Source: TMED8 sp038125725 (GTDB taxonomy: Bacteria; Pseudomonadota; Alphaproteobacteria; Rhodospirillales; Casp-alpha2). From it: DNA of 64,000 nt. The DNA is taken from positions 1 to 64,000 of the forward strand of contig JAYPEK010000010.1 in assembly GCA_038125725.1 (NCBI GenBank). The letters are read 5' to 3'. This document shows, piece after piece, positions 1 to 8,345 of the stretch. Positions within the stretch are counted from its first letter, which is position 1, and each line of letters opens with the position of its first letter. A program made the position numbers and the translations under genes. The notes under the pieces were generated by a model, which was not told the DNA's origin, ran no database searches, and saw only the letters and a list, made by a program, of their open reading frames with translations.

Positions 1-77
1 TGGTCGGGGAGACTGGATTCGAACCAGCGACCCTCTGCTCCCAAAGCAGATGCGCTACCAGGCTGCGCCACTCCCCG
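1..77 (-). tRNA. tRNA-Pro (anticodon TGG)
   Basis: Read on the minus strand the sequence folds as a complete cloverleaf. The acceptor strand CGGGGAG pairs with CTCCCCG, and a genome-encoded CCA closes the 3' end. The anticodon stem TCTGC/GCAGA holds the loop TTTGGGA, giving anticodon TGG, which reads proline CCN codons. The T-arm GGTTCGAATCC is canonical. The gene touches the window edge but appears complete, because the CCA occupies the first three bases. Its terminator would lie outside the window. Confidence 0.95.
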
Positions 78-150
78 AGTTCTTGGATTTCTATGGCTTG
101 GGTGGCGTTTTCGCAAGTCTGAATAGCGCCGAGCCGTGGCCGCAGCCACC

Positions 151-654
151 TCACGGCAAAACCTGCATCCGGTCGCCTGCAACGATACCCAGGCGTTCCG
201 CCGTCCCGCCGCGCACCTCGAGGACCAGTTTCGCCGGCGGTCCCGATGAAATGATGCGCTTGGAAAAGGGCTCCGTCCGGCTTTCGATGCGAAGGATTCG
301 TCCGCTCTCATCGGCAAACAACATGTCGAGCGATGTCGGTGTATTGGCCATCCACATGTGAATGACCTCTGTATGCTCGAAGACAAACAGCATACCGGTA
401 TTGAGCGGCACCTGTTCACGACCCATCAGTCCTTGCTGACGCTGCTTCGGGGTCTTCGCGATCTCGACAATAAAGGGGTGGCGGCGCGCACCAGAGAGGA
501 TGGTCACCGTCGCTTTTTCAAACGTCTGCGCGCTGTCGGCCCAGGCCCGCGACGACGGCGCGAATCCGCCTCCACCAACGGTCTCGAACAAGACCGCCAC
601 GGCAAATAAGACACCGAGGCGCCAAGGTCTTTTGGGATACCAGATACCACGCAT
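151..654 (-). CDS. exported DUF192 family protein
   Basis: The 167-residue product matches the DUF192 fold. After an N-terminal hydrophobic segment ending near ADSAQ (a probable signal peptide or anchor), the mature part carries the family landmarks QRQQGLMGRE, GMLFVFE, HMWMANTPTSLDMLF and the C-terminal GIVAGD. Proteins of this family are small exported domains of undetermined biochemical role. An upstream in-frame TTG would add six residues, but the ATG at 654 gives a better signal sequence. The gene stands alone between the tRNA and the divergent Mrp operon. The family call is strong; the function is unknown. Confidence 0.85.
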   Translation of the reverse strand: MRGIWYPKRPWRLGVLFAVAVLFETVGGGGFAPSSRAWADSAQTFEKATVTILSGARRHPFIVEIAKTPKQRQQGLMGREQVPLNTGMLFVFEHTEVIHMWMANTPTSLDMLFADESGRILRIESRTEPFSKRIISSGPPAKLVLEVRGGTAERLGIVAGDRMQVLP

Positions 655-767
655 GGTTACATTCGCCACCAAATCTTGGGCTTTTGCCTCAAATTCGATA
701 CTAAACCGAAGAAATTCGGCGCAATTTTCTCTGGATTAGAAATCTTCACGTGCCTACATTCAATACC

Positions 768-796
768 AACAATAACCGGTGGCCGAACCCTATAAT
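768..796 (+). promoter_or_regulatory. possible promoter of the Mrp operon
   Basis: A perfect TATAAT hexamer stands at 791-796 in the AT-richer gap before the antiporter operon, about 40 bases before the first start codon. The -35 position at 17-base spacing (AACAAT) is poor, so the call rests mainly on the -10 hexamer, which is uncommon by chance in this GC-rich sequence. Confidence 0.3.
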
Positions 797-834
797 GGCC
801 ATCCGGAACGACAGGTAAAGATCGGGGTGGTGCG

Positions 835-1335
835 TTGCTTCACTTGGTGACCTTGGCGGTCGGTTTAACGGCGCTGTGGTTTTTGCTTTCCGGCTATTTC
901 TTGCCGCTCATCCTGATGCTTGGCGCCGGCTCCATTCTCGGCTGCGTGTGGCTGGCGCATCGGATGGACGTTATCGACCACGAGAGCCACCCCGTGCACA
1001 TGGCACCGAAGGGGACGCTCTATTACGTCTGGCTGATGTGGGAGATCGTCAAGGCCAATATCGACGTCACCCTCGCGATCCTGCGCGGTCCCAGCGCCCT
1101 GCAGCCCAAGGTTTTCAAGCTCAAAGCCTCGCAGGTGTCCGACGTCGGCCGAGTCACTTACGCCAATTCCATTACCCTCACCCCCGGCACCGTGACGATT
1201 TTCGTCGATGACGATGAATTCACCGTCCACTCACTGACTCCGACGGCCAAGGAAGGCCTCGAGACCGGTGACATGGACCGCCGCGTCGCCGAGTTGGAAG
1301 GTTACGTCGCTCCCGGCACGGAAGGTGGCGGATGA
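835..1335 (+). CDS. mrpE: Na+/H+ antiporter subunit E (MrpE/MnhE)
   Basis: This 166-residue protein has the MnhE layout: two N-terminal membrane helices (residues about 3-40), a short amphipathic stretch, and a soluble tail with the family motifs PKGTLYYVWLMWEIVKAN and YANSITLTPGTVTIFVDDD. The length is usual for the family. MrpE is a structural subunit of the multisubunit cation/proton antiporter in the cytoplasmic membrane. No ATG or GTG in frame fits, so the TTG at 835, behind a GGGGTGG stretch, is taken as the start. It opens the operon and overlaps the next gene by ATGA. Confidence 0.9.
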   Translation: MLHLVTLAVGLTALWFLLSGYFLPLILMLGAGSILGCVWLAHRMDVIDHESHPVHMAPKGTLYYVWLMWEIVKANIDVTLAILRGPSALQPKVFKLKASQVSDVGRVTYANSITLTPGTVTIFVDDDEFTVHSLTPTAKEGLETGDMDRRVAELEGYVAPGTEGGG

Positions 1336-1628
1336 CCATGTTTGGTGCCGCGGCCGCGGCTGTCCTCGTTTCGATGCTGTTGGTGCTGGTGCGCGCATTT
1401 CGGGGCCCCACCGTTTTCGACCGCATTCTCGCCATCAACACCTTCGGCACACTCACCGTGCTGCTCATCGCCGTGCATGGCTACCTGACCGACCGGCCGG
1501 AGTTTCTCGATCTGGCGCTGGTCTATGCCCTGATCAACTTCATCGGCACCATTGCCGTCACCCGGTTCGTGCGTTTCCAGAAATACGGCCGCACCGACGC
1601 CACCGAAGAGATGGAGGGCGATATCTGA
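1332..1628 (+). CDS. mrpF: Na+/H+ antiporter subunit F (MrpF/MnhF)
   Basis: The 98-residue product has three hydrophobic segments and the MnhF signature VRAFRGPTVFDRILAINTFG, followed by DLALVYALINFIGTIAVTRF. MrpF is a small integral subunit; in other bacteria it is needed for assembly of the complex and has been tied to export of Na+ or bile salts. The start ATG overlaps the mrpE stop by four bases, and its own TGA shares one base with the mrpG start, so translation is probably coupled. Confidence 0.92.
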   Translation: MTMFGAAAAAVLVSMLLVLVRAFRGPTVFDRILAINTFGTLTVLLIAVHGYLTDRPEFLDLALVYALINFIGTIAVTRFVRFQKYGRTDATEEMEGDI

Positions 1629-1957
1629 TGGAATTCGCGCTCGATATCCTCTCCTGGGCATCGATTATCGCCGGCGGCGCTTTCTGCATCATCGGCGCGG
1701 TAGGCCTGATCACCCTGCCCGATGTTTTCTGCCGCATGCACGGCGCCAGCATCATCGACACCATGGGGTTGGGGCTGATCCTGCTCGGCCTCGCCCTGCA
1801 GAACGGTTTCGACCTGGGACTCGCCAAGCTGGCAATGATCTTTCTGTTCATCCTGTTCACCAGCCCGACCGGCACTCATGCGCTAGCGCGCGCTGCGATC
1901 TATGGCGGCGTCGATCCGGAAGAGGCAACCAAACCGAAACCCAGGAAGGCACGATGA
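1628..1957 (+). CDS. mrpG: Na+/H+ antiporter subunit G (MrpG/MnhG)
   Basis: The 109-residue product fits MnhG: three helices, with GAVGLITLPDVFCRMHGAS in the second and KLAMIFLFILFTSPTGTHALARAA in the third, which is the diagnostic family tail. The reading frame is open much further upstream, but the ATG at 1628 is the only start that yields an MnhG-sized protein and couples to mrpF through TGATG. The charged tail PEEATKPKPRKAR is cytoplasmic in the usual topology. Confidence 0.92.
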   Translation: MEFALDILSWASIIAGGAFCIIGAVGLITLPDVFCRMHGASIIDTMGLGLILLGLALQNGFDLGLAKLAMIFLFILFTSPTGTHALARAAIYGGVDPEEATKPKPRKAR

Positions 1958-2544
1958 GCGACGATCTGATCATCGCCGTTCTGATGGTTTTCATGGCGCT
2001 GACGGGTGTTGCCATCGCTCGCCTGCACAATCTATTTGCGGTGGTCATGCTGACCGGCATTTTCAGCCTGCTCGGCGCCGCAGCCTACGTGGTACTCGAT
2101 GCCGTCGACGTGGCCTTCACCGAGGCTGCCGTCGGCGCCGGCGTCTCGACGGTCCTCATGCTGGGCACGCTCGCCTTGACCAACAGCGAGGAGAAACCCG
2201 CGCCGCCGAAGAACATGCTGGCGGCACTGGCGGTGGTCGGCATCACCGGTGCGGTGCTGATCTACGGCACCCTCGACATGCCGCATTTCGGCGACCCCAA
2301 TGCACCGATTCATCACCACGTCGCGCCGCGTTATCTGAACGACAGCGGCACGGAAATCGGGCTCCCCAACGTGGTGACGTCGGTGTTGGCCAGCTACCGT
2401 GGTTACGACACGCTCGGCGAGACTTTCGTGGTTTTCACCGCTGCGGCCGGCGTGCTGGCGATCCTGGGCCGGGTACGCCGGCCCAAGCGCCGCGATGAGC
2501 GTGCGCAAACCACCGAGCAGACCAGCGGCGGAGGGAAATCATGA
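1954..2544 (+). CDS. MbhD/MbhE-like subunit (DUF4040), free MrpA C-terminal part
   Basis: This 196-residue membrane protein combines two modules normally found at the C-terminal end of MrpA. The first is a DUF4040/MbhD unit (LIIAVLMVFMALTGVAIAR, then LTGIFSLLGAAAYVVLDAVDVAFTEAAVG, split here by residues). The second is an MbhE-like unit with NVVTSVLASYRGYDTLGE and a following helix. Between them lies a histidine-rich stretch, PIHHHVAPRY. In archaeal Mbh/Mbs complexes and group-type Mrp operons these modules are separate genes, and this operon follows that pattern. It overlaps both neighbours by ATGA. Confidence 0.85.
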   Translation: MSDDLIIAVLMVFMALTGVAIARLHNLFAVVMLTGIFSLLGAAAYVVLDAVDVAFTEAAVGAGVSTVLMLGTLALTNSEEKPAPPKNMLAALAVVGITGAVLIYGTLDMPHFGDPNAPIHHHVAPRYLNDSGTEIGLPNVVTSVLASYRGYDTLGETFVVFTAAAGVLAILGRVRRPKRRDERAQTTEQTSGGGKS

Positions 2545-2993
2545 ACCAACTGATGAAGGAAAAGATCGTCCTTCGGGTAATCTCGAAGTTCCTGATCCCC
2601 TACATCCTGCTGTTCGCCCTCTATGTGCAGTGGCACGGCGACTTCGGGCCGGGCGGCGGTTTCCAGGCCGGCGTGATCTTCGCCGCTGGGTTCATCCTTT
2701 ATGCGCTGATTTTCGGGGTCAACACGGTGCGGGAAGTGATCCCGGCCTATGCGACCCGCGCACTGTTGGCCATCGGCGTCCTCACCTACGCCCTGGTCGG
2801 CGTCGCCACCATTCTCATGGGCGGCAAGTTCCTCGATTACAACGTGCTCGCGCATGAACCGACGCACGGCCAGCACATCGGCATCCTGCTTGTGGAACTG
2901 GGTGTCGGTATCACCGTCGCGTCGGCGATGATTACCATTTTCTGCACCTTCGCGGGCCGCGCCGAAGACAAGGAAGAGGACGCCGAGACGTGA
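2541..2993 (+). CDS. mrpB: Na+/H+ antiporter subunit B (MrpB/MnhB)
   Basis: The 150-residue protein carries the MnhB core: ISKFLIPYILLFALYVQWHG, then GPGGGFQAGVIFAAGFILY and a late block THGQHIGILLVELGVGITVAS. Four membrane helices are visible and the length is usual. MrpB packs against the MrpA C-terminal modules in known structures, which agrees with its position directly after the MbhD/E-like gene. The last ten residues are almost entirely acidic or basic. Start and stop both overlap neighbouring genes by four bases. Confidence 0.92.
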   Translation: MNQLMKEKIVLRVISKFLIPYILLFALYVQWHGDFGPGGGFQAGVIFAAGFILYALIFGVNTVREVIPAYATRALLAIGVLTYALVGVATILMGGKFLDYNVLAHEPTHGQHIGILLVELGVGITVASAMITIFCTFAGRAEDKEEDAET

Positions 2994-3349
2994 GCTTGGA
3001 TTTCCCCGGCCTGTTCAATTACTGGCTTATCATCGTCCTGATGATGATCGGCTTTTATATCGTCATCGCGCACGGCAACCTGGTTAAGAAGATCGTCGGC
3101 CTGAACGTGTTCCAGGTTTCCGTCTTTCTGCTCTACATCACCATGGGCAAGGTCGAAGGCGGCACGGCGCCGATCCTGGCTGACGGCATCGAGGTCTATT
3201 CCAATCCGCTGCCGCACGTGCTGATCCTGACCGCCATCGTCGTCGGCGTGGCAACGACGGCGCTCGGCCTGGCGCTGGTCGTCAGGATCAAGGAAACCTA
3301 CACCACCATCGAGGAAGACGAGATTGACGCCATGGAGAACCAGGGGTGA
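2990..3349 (+). CDS. mrpC: Na+/H+ antiporter subunit C (MrpC/MnhC, NuoK-like)
   Basis: The 119-residue, three-helix product is NuoK/MrpC-like. It has IGFYIVIAHGNLVKKIVGLNVFQ in helices 1-2 and NPLPHVLILTAIVVGVATTALGLAL in helix 3; PLPHxLxLTAIVV is the MrpC hallmark. In the complex it lies between the two proton-pumping subunits. The GTG at 2990 is the natural start, since it overlaps the mrpB stop and the protein begins just before the first helix. Confidence 0.93.
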   Translation: MSLDFPGLFNYWLIIVLMMIGFYIVIAHGNLVKKIVGLNVFQVSVFLLYITMGKVEGGTAPILADGIEVYSNPLPHVLILTAIVVGVATTALGLALVVRIKETYTTIEEDEIDAMENQG

Positions 3350-4830
3350 TCCAGCATCATCTTCCCATTCTGCAGATCCTGGTGCCGCTGCTGGCGGCGC
3401 CCGTGTGCATGTTCATCCGCCACCCACAGGTGGTCTGGGTGTGGACACTGGCGATCGTCTGGCTGTGCCTGCCGATGTCGGTGGCGTTGCTGCTGCAAGT
3501 GCTCGACCAGGGCGTCATTGTCTACGAGTTGGGCAACTGGGCCGCACCCTGGGGTATCGAGTACCGCGTCGACAGCCTCAACGCGTTCATCCTGGTGATC
3601 GTCACCATGATCGCCAGCGTCGTCGTTCCCTACGGGCGCACACTGGTCGATAGCGAAATTCCGGCCAGCCGCATCTACCTGTTCTATGCGATGTTCCTGC
3701 TTTGCATGACGGGACTGTTGGGTATCGCCATCACGGGCGATGCCTTCAACCTGTTCGTTTTCTTGGAGATTTCGTCGCTTTCGACCTATGTGCTGGTCAG
3801 TCTCGGCAAGGACCGGCGCGCGCTGACGGCGGCCTATCGCTACCTGATCGTGGGCACGATCGGCGCCACGTTCTACATCATCGGTGTCGGCCTGCTGTAC
3901 ATGGCCACGGGCTCGCTGAACATCGTCGATCTCGGCAAGCTGGTACCGGCGATGGCCGACCATCGGACCATCCAGGCGGCGCTCGCTTTCCTGACCGTCG
4001 GTTTGGCGTTGAAGGCGGCGCTGTTTCCACTGCATATGTGGCTGCCAAACGCTTACGCCTTTGCGCCATCGGTGGTCACGGTGTTCCTGGCGGCGACCGC
4101 CACTAAGGTCGCGGTCTATACGTTCATTCGGGTCATTTTCGGCATCTTCGGCGACATCGACGTGCTCGCCCTGCTGCCTGTCCGCTACCTGCTGATGCTG
4201 TTGGCGGTGGCGGCGATGTTCGCCGGTTCCGCCGTCGCCATCTACCAGAACGACGCCAAGCGGCTGCTCGCCTATTCATCGATCGCGCAGATCGGCTACA
4301 TGATCCTCGGCATCAGCATGGACAGCGTCACCGGCGTCGCAGCCGGCATCGTGCACCTGTTCAACCACGCGCTGATGAAGGGCGGGCTGTTCATGGCGCT
4401 GGGCGCGATCTTGTACAAAACCGGCAGTGTCGACCTGCGTGACATGACCGGCATGGGACGGCGCATGCCGTTCACCATGGCGGCTTTCGTCGTCGGCGGG
4501 CTCAGTCTCATCGGCGTGCCGCTGACCGCCGGGTTCGTATCCAAATGGTACCTGATTCAGGCGGCGCTGGAGGCCGGTTGGTGGCCGCTGGCGGTGTTGA
4601 TCGTGCTGTCATCCTTGCTGGCGGTCATCTACGTCTGGCGGATCGTCGAAATTGCCTATTTCCAGCCCGCCGGGCAATTGCCTAAGATCTATGATCGTGC
4701 GCCGCTGAAGCTTCTCATCCCAATGTGGGTCCTGACCGGCGCGACCATCTACTTCGGCATCGACGCCACCACCACCATGGACATCGCCTACACGGCCGCC
4801 AAGGCCCTGGTACCGGGAGGCGCCCCATGA
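3346..4830 (+). CDS. mrpD: antiporter-like subunit MrpD (NuoN/M-like), first of three
   Basis: A 494-residue polytopic protein of the complex I antiporter-like family (proton_antipo domain). The TM5 glutamate is E141 in FLEISSLSTY. The TM7 lysine is in ALKAALFPLHMWLPNAYAFAP, and the broken helix with a second lysine is in ATATKVAVYTF. Length and order directly after mrpC match canonical MrpD, the proton-translocating partner. GTG start overlaps the mrpC stop. All key ionisable residues expected for proton transfer are present, so it should be an active pump module rather than a structural relic. Confidence 0.92.
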   Translation: MIQHHLPILQILVPLLAAPVCMFIRHPQVVWVWTLAIVWLCLPMSVALLLQVLDQGVIVYELGNWAAPWGIEYRVDSLNAFILVIVTMIASVVVPYGRTLVDSEIPASRIYLFYAMFLLCMTGLLGIAITGDAFNLFVFLEISSLSTYVLVSLGKDRRALTAAYRYLIVGTIGATFYIIGVGLLYMATGSLNIVDLGKLVPAMADHRTIQAALAFLTVGLALKAALFPLHMWLPNAYAFAPSVVTVFLAATATKVAVYTFIRVIFGIFGDIDVLALLPVRYLLMLLAVAAMFAGSAVAIYQNDAKRLLAYSSIAQIGYMILGISMDSVTGVAAGIVHLFNHALMKGGLFMALGAILYKTGSVDLRDMTGMGRRMPFTMAAFVVGGLSLIGVPLTAGFVSKWYLIQAALEAGWWPLAVLIVLSSLLAVIYVWRIVEIAYFQPAGQLPKIYDRAPLKLLIPMWVLTGATIYFGIDATTTMDIAYTAAKALVPGGAP

Positions 4831-6395
4831 CGCCGACCGTCGCCATCACCGTCGCCATTCTGGCACCCTTGTTGCTGGTGCCGGTGCTGATGCTGCTGCA
4901 TGCCAAACCGAACCTGCGCGAAGGCGCGACGCTGGCCACCGCCGTGGTGACCTTCCTTTCCGTCGCGACGCTGTTCGACGATGTCGCGGCGGGTGCCAGG
5001 CCGGCCGTAGTCTTCGGCGAGATGCTGATCGGGCTGCCGATGGCGTTCGAGGTCGAGCCGCTTGGCATGGTGTTCGCCGGGATCGCCAGTTTCCTGTGGA
5101 TCGTCACCACCATCTACGCCATCGGCTACATGCGCGGTCACCACGAGCGCAACCAGACGCGCTTCTACATCTGCTTTGCCGTCGCCATATCCAGCGCCAT
5201 CGGCATCGCCTTCGCCGCCAACATGTTGAGCCTCTTCATCTTCTACGAAGTGCTGACGCTCTCCACCTTTCCGCTGGTCACCCATTCCGGCACCGAAGAG
5301 GCGAAACGCGCCGGGCGCGTCTATCTCGGCATTCTCATCGGCACCTCGATCGTGCTGCAGTTGACGGCGATCATCTGGACCTGGTCGATCACCGGGACTC
5401 TCGATTTCGTCAAGGGCGGCATCCTCGCCGGCAAGGCATCCAGCGGCCTGACCGCGGTATTGCTGGCCATGTACGTGTTCGGTATCGGCAAGGCCGCTCT
5501 AATGCCCTTTCACCGCTGGCTGCCGGCCGCCATGGTGGCGCCCACCCCGGTCAGCGCGTTGCTGCACGCTGTCGCGGTGGTCAAGGCAGGTGTTTTCACC
5601 GTGCTCAAGGTCACGATCTACATCTTCGGCATCGACAACCTGGCGCAGTTGGGCAGTGCCACCTGGCTGCAATACATGGCGGCGGCGACAATCCTGATCG
5701 CATCGCTGGTGGCGATGACCAAGGACAACCTGAAGGCACGGCTCGCCTACTCCACCATCAGCCAGCTTTCCTACATTGTGCTCGGCGCCATGCTGGCGTC
5801 GGGGCTGGGGGCCATCGGCGGTGCCATGCATATCGTCATGCATGCGTTCGGCAAGATCACCCTGTTCTTCTGTGCCGGCGCCATCATGGTCGCCTCGCAC
5901 AAGACGGAAATCAGCCAGATGGACGGCCTCGGGCGCAAGATGCCGATCACCTACATCTGTTTCCTCATCGGCAGCCTCAGCATCATCGGCCTGCCGCCCT
6001 TCGGCGGGGTCTGGAGCAAGTGGTATCTGGCGCTCGGCGCGGCGGAAACCGAACAGGTCGTTTTCGTGGCTGTGTTGATGATTTCGTCGCTACTGAATGT
6101 CGCGTACCTGGTGCCGATCGTCATCCGTGGCTTTTTCTCCGCCCCCAGTGCCGCCGCGCATGATGAGCACGACGACCATCATCACGATGGCGGCCATGAC
6201 CAGGACGGCGAAGTCATTTCCAGCCCGGGTGACGCGGCAGCCGCGAACGTCTGGCATTTGCGCGGCTGGTCGGAAGCGCCGGCCACCTGCATCGGCGCCC
6301 TGGCGTTCACCGCGTTCGGTTGCGTCGTTTTGTTCTTCCAGGCGGACACCATCTACGCCTTCCTGCTGCCGCTGATCCAAGGAGGCCGGCCATGA
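4827..6395 (+). CDS. second antiporter-like subunit (MrpD/NuoM-L-like)
   Basis: A 522-residue paralogue of the preceding subunit, with its own ionisable set: E141 in FYEVLTLSTF, a lysine in GIGKAALMPFHRWLPAAM, and KAGVF in the next helix. It keeps SALLHAVAVVKAGVF, typical of NuoL/MrpA-type modules, so it may stand in for the N-terminal half of MrpA. Near residues 445-462 a loop is rich in His and Asp (HDEHDDHHHD), followed by an amphipathic region and a last helix. The ATG at 4827 overlaps the preceding stop. Whether it moves Na+ or H+ cannot be read from the sequence. Confidence 0.88.
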   Translation: MTPTVAITVAILAPLLLVPVLMLLHAKPNLREGATLATAVVTFLSVATLFDDVAAGARPAVVFGEMLIGLPMAFEVEPLGMVFAGIASFLWIVTTIYAIGYMRGHHERNQTRFYICFAVAISSAIGIAFAANMLSLFIFYEVLTLSTFPLVTHSGTEEAKRAGRVYLGILIGTSIVLQLTAIIWTWSITGTLDFVKGGILAGKASSGLTAVLLAMYVFGIGKAALMPFHRWLPAAMVAPTPVSALLHAVAVVKAGVFTVLKVTIYIFGIDNLAQLGSATWLQYMAAATILIASLVAMTKDNLKARLAYSTISQLSYIVLGAMLASGLGAIGGAMHIVMHAFGKITLFFCAGAIMVASHKTEISQMDGLGRKMPITYICFLIGSLSIIGLPPFGGVWSKWYLALGAAETEQVVFVAVLMISSLLNVAYLVPIVIRGFFSAPSAAAHDEHDDHHHDGGHDQDGEVISSPGDAAAANVWHLRGWSEAPATCIGALAFTAFGCVVLFFQADTIYAFLLPLIQGGRP

Positions 6396-6661
6396 GCGAT
6401 CACAACCAGGATCGACAAGGCGAAGCGCCACGCTGGCTCGATAATCCCGGCAACGTGAAGAAACTGCTGTGGTTGCTGGCGGCCATCGGCCTGGCGCTGT
6501 TCGCCACCGATGCCCTCTATCACAAACACGTCCATTTCCAGGCGGAATCGGTGTTCGGTTTCTACGCGCTGTTCGGCTTCGGCGCTTTCGTCGCCATCGT
6601 CCTGGCCGGCAAGTATCTCCGGAAGATCCTCATGCGCCCGGAGGACTACTATGATGATTGA
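6392..6661 (+). CDS. small two-helix membrane protein of the Mrp operon
   Basis: The 89-residue product is not a canonical Mrp subunit. It begins with a polar N-terminus, followed by two hydrophobic segments (VKKLLWLLAAIGLALFATDA and a second one starting at FGFYALFGFGAFVAIVLAG), and ends in the basic-acidic tail KYLRKILMRPEDYYDD. The FYALFGF...PEDYY pattern recalls small uncharacterised proteins encoded beside extra MrpD-like genes in other proteobacteria (from memory, not searched). It overlaps both neighbours, by 4 and 11 bases, so it is surely co-expressed and is probably a subunit or assembly factor. Confidence 0.75.
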   Translation: MSDHNQDRQGEAPRWLDNPGNVKKLLWLLAAIGLALFATDALYHKHVHFQAESVFGFYALFGFGAFVAIVLAGKYLRKILMRPEDYYDD

Positions 6662-8345
6662 GTTCAATCCCGGCCTGATCATGATCATCGGCGGCCTGTT
6701 CGTGCCGCTGCTGTCCGGCATGGGGCGTCGTGTGCTTCTCGTGGCGCTGCCGGTCGCGGGCCTGGCCTACACCATCGCCCTCGACCCCGGCATGTCGCAA
6801 ACGACGGATTTGTTCGGCTATACCCTGGAGCTGCTGCGCGTCGACAAGCTCAGCCTGGTCTGGGGCTATATCTTCCATATCGCGGCTTTCCTAGGCGTGC
6901 TCTACGCCATTCACGAGGACGACCCGCTGCAAGGCACCATGGCCCAGCTCTACATGGGCAGCGCCGTCGGCGCGGTGTTCGCCGGCGACCTGATCACGCT
7001 GTTCATCTACTGGGAAGTCACCGCCATTTCGTCGGTGTTCCTGATCTGGGCGACCGGGACCGAGCGTTCCTTCCGTTCCGGCATGCGCTATCTGATCATC
7101 CAGGTGGGTTCCGGTGTGTTGCTGTTGGCCGGTGCCATCCTGATCGTTGCCGATACCGGCTCCATCGCCTTCAATCACATCGGCATCGACAGCCTGGGCG
7201 GCAAGCTGGTATTCCTGGCGTTCGGTATCAAATGCGCCTTCCCGCTGCTGCACAACTGGCTGCAGGATTCCTATCCGGAGGCGACCGTCACCGGCACGGT
7301 GATCCTCAGCGCCTTCACCACCAAGCTCGCGGTTTATGCCCTGGCGCGCGGCTTCGCCGGCACGGAAGTGCTGATCTACATCGGCGCCGCCATGACCGCC
7401 TTCCCGGTGTTCTTCGCCGTGATTGAGAACAACCTGCGCCGCGTCCTTGCCTACAGCCTCAACAACCAGCTCGGCTTCATGGTCGTCGGCATTGGGCTGG
7501 GTACCGAATTGGCGCTGAACGGAACCGCGTCGCACGCTTTCGCGCATATCCTCTATAAGGCGCTGTTGTTCATGTCCATGGGCGCGGTGTTGTTCCGCAC
7601 CGGCACGGTAAAGGCGTCTGAGCTCGGCGGCCTCTACAAGTCCATGCCCTGGACGGCAACCTTCTGCATCATCGGCGCCATGTCGATTTCGGCCTTTCCG
7701 CTGTTCTCGGGCTTCGTCACCAAGTCGATGATCTTGACCGCGGCGGCCGAGGAACACCGTTGGATCATCTGGGGCGTGCTGCTGATGGCATCTGCGGGCG
7801 TCATGGAGCATTCCGGCATCAAGATCCCCTACTTCGCCTTTTTCGCCCACGACAGCGGCCGGCGGGTGAAGGAAGCCCCGATCAACATGCTTCTCGCCAT
7901 GGGCATCACGGCAGCGCTCTGTATCGGGATCGGGATCTATCCCGATCCGCTCTATGCGATCCTGCCTTTCCCCGTGGACTATCATCCCTACACCACCGGG
8001 CACGTGATCACGTCGTTGCAGTTGCTGGTATTCGCGGCGCTCGCCTTCGTCTGGCTGACGATCTCCGGGCTCTATCCGGCGGAGACGCCATCGGTGAACC
8101 TGGACTTCGATTGGGTCTATCGGAAACTCTTGCCGCGCTTCGTCGGCTGGTTGAAGTCCGGCATATCCGAGATCGACCGCAGTGGACGCGAGACCCTGTT
8201 GGGGATCGTCGATGACATCATGGCCTTCGTGCACCGCCATCACGGACTCGACGGCACCTTCGCGCGCACGCATCCGGCCGGCACCATGGTATTCTGGGCC
8301 GTGGCGCTACTGGGCCTGTTCCTGGTTCTCTACCTGATCGCCTAA
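6651..8345 (+). CDS. third antiporter-like subunit (MrpD/NuoL-like), Na+/H+ antiporter
   Basis: A 564-residue polytopic protein with the antiporter-like core: E122 in YWEVTAISSVF, KCAFPLLHNWLQDSYPEATV, and TKLAVYAL. After the 14-helix core comes a long C-terminal amphipathic region (around DRSGRETLLGIVDDIMAF) and a final helix, resembling the lateral extension of NuoL/MrpA. A GGAGG six bases before the ATG at 6651 fixes the start inside the end of the small preceding gene. It closes the operon and converges with the next gene, overlapping it by four bases. With the two previous modules the complex could have three ion-translocating units. Confidence 0.88.
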   Translation: MMIEFNPGLIMIIGGLFVPLLSGMGRRVLLVALPVAGLAYTIALDPGMSQTTDLFGYTLELLRVDKLSLVWGYIFHIAAFLGVLYAIHEDDPLQGTMAQLYMGSAVGAVFAGDLITLFIYWEVTAISSVFLIWATGTERSFRSGMRYLIIQVGSGVLLLAGAILIVADTGSIAFNHIGIDSLGGKLVFLAFGIKCAFPLLHNWLQDSYPEATVTGTVILSAFTTKLAVYALARGFAGTEVLIYIGAAMTAFPVFFAVIENNLRRVLAYSLNNQLGFMVVGIGLGTELALNGTASHAFAHILYKALLFMSMGAVLFRTGTVKASELGGLYKSMPWTATFCIIGAMSISAFPLFSGFVTKSMILTAAAEEHRWIIWGVLLMASAGVMEHSGIKIPYFAFFAHDSGRRVKEAPINMLLAMGITAALCIGIGIYPDPLYAILPFPVDYHPYTTGHVITSLQLLVFAALAFVWLTISGLYPAETPSVNLDFDWVYRKLLPRFVGWLKSGISEIDRSGRETLLGIVDDIMAFVHRHHGLDGTFARTHPAGTMVFWAVALLGLFLVLYLIA

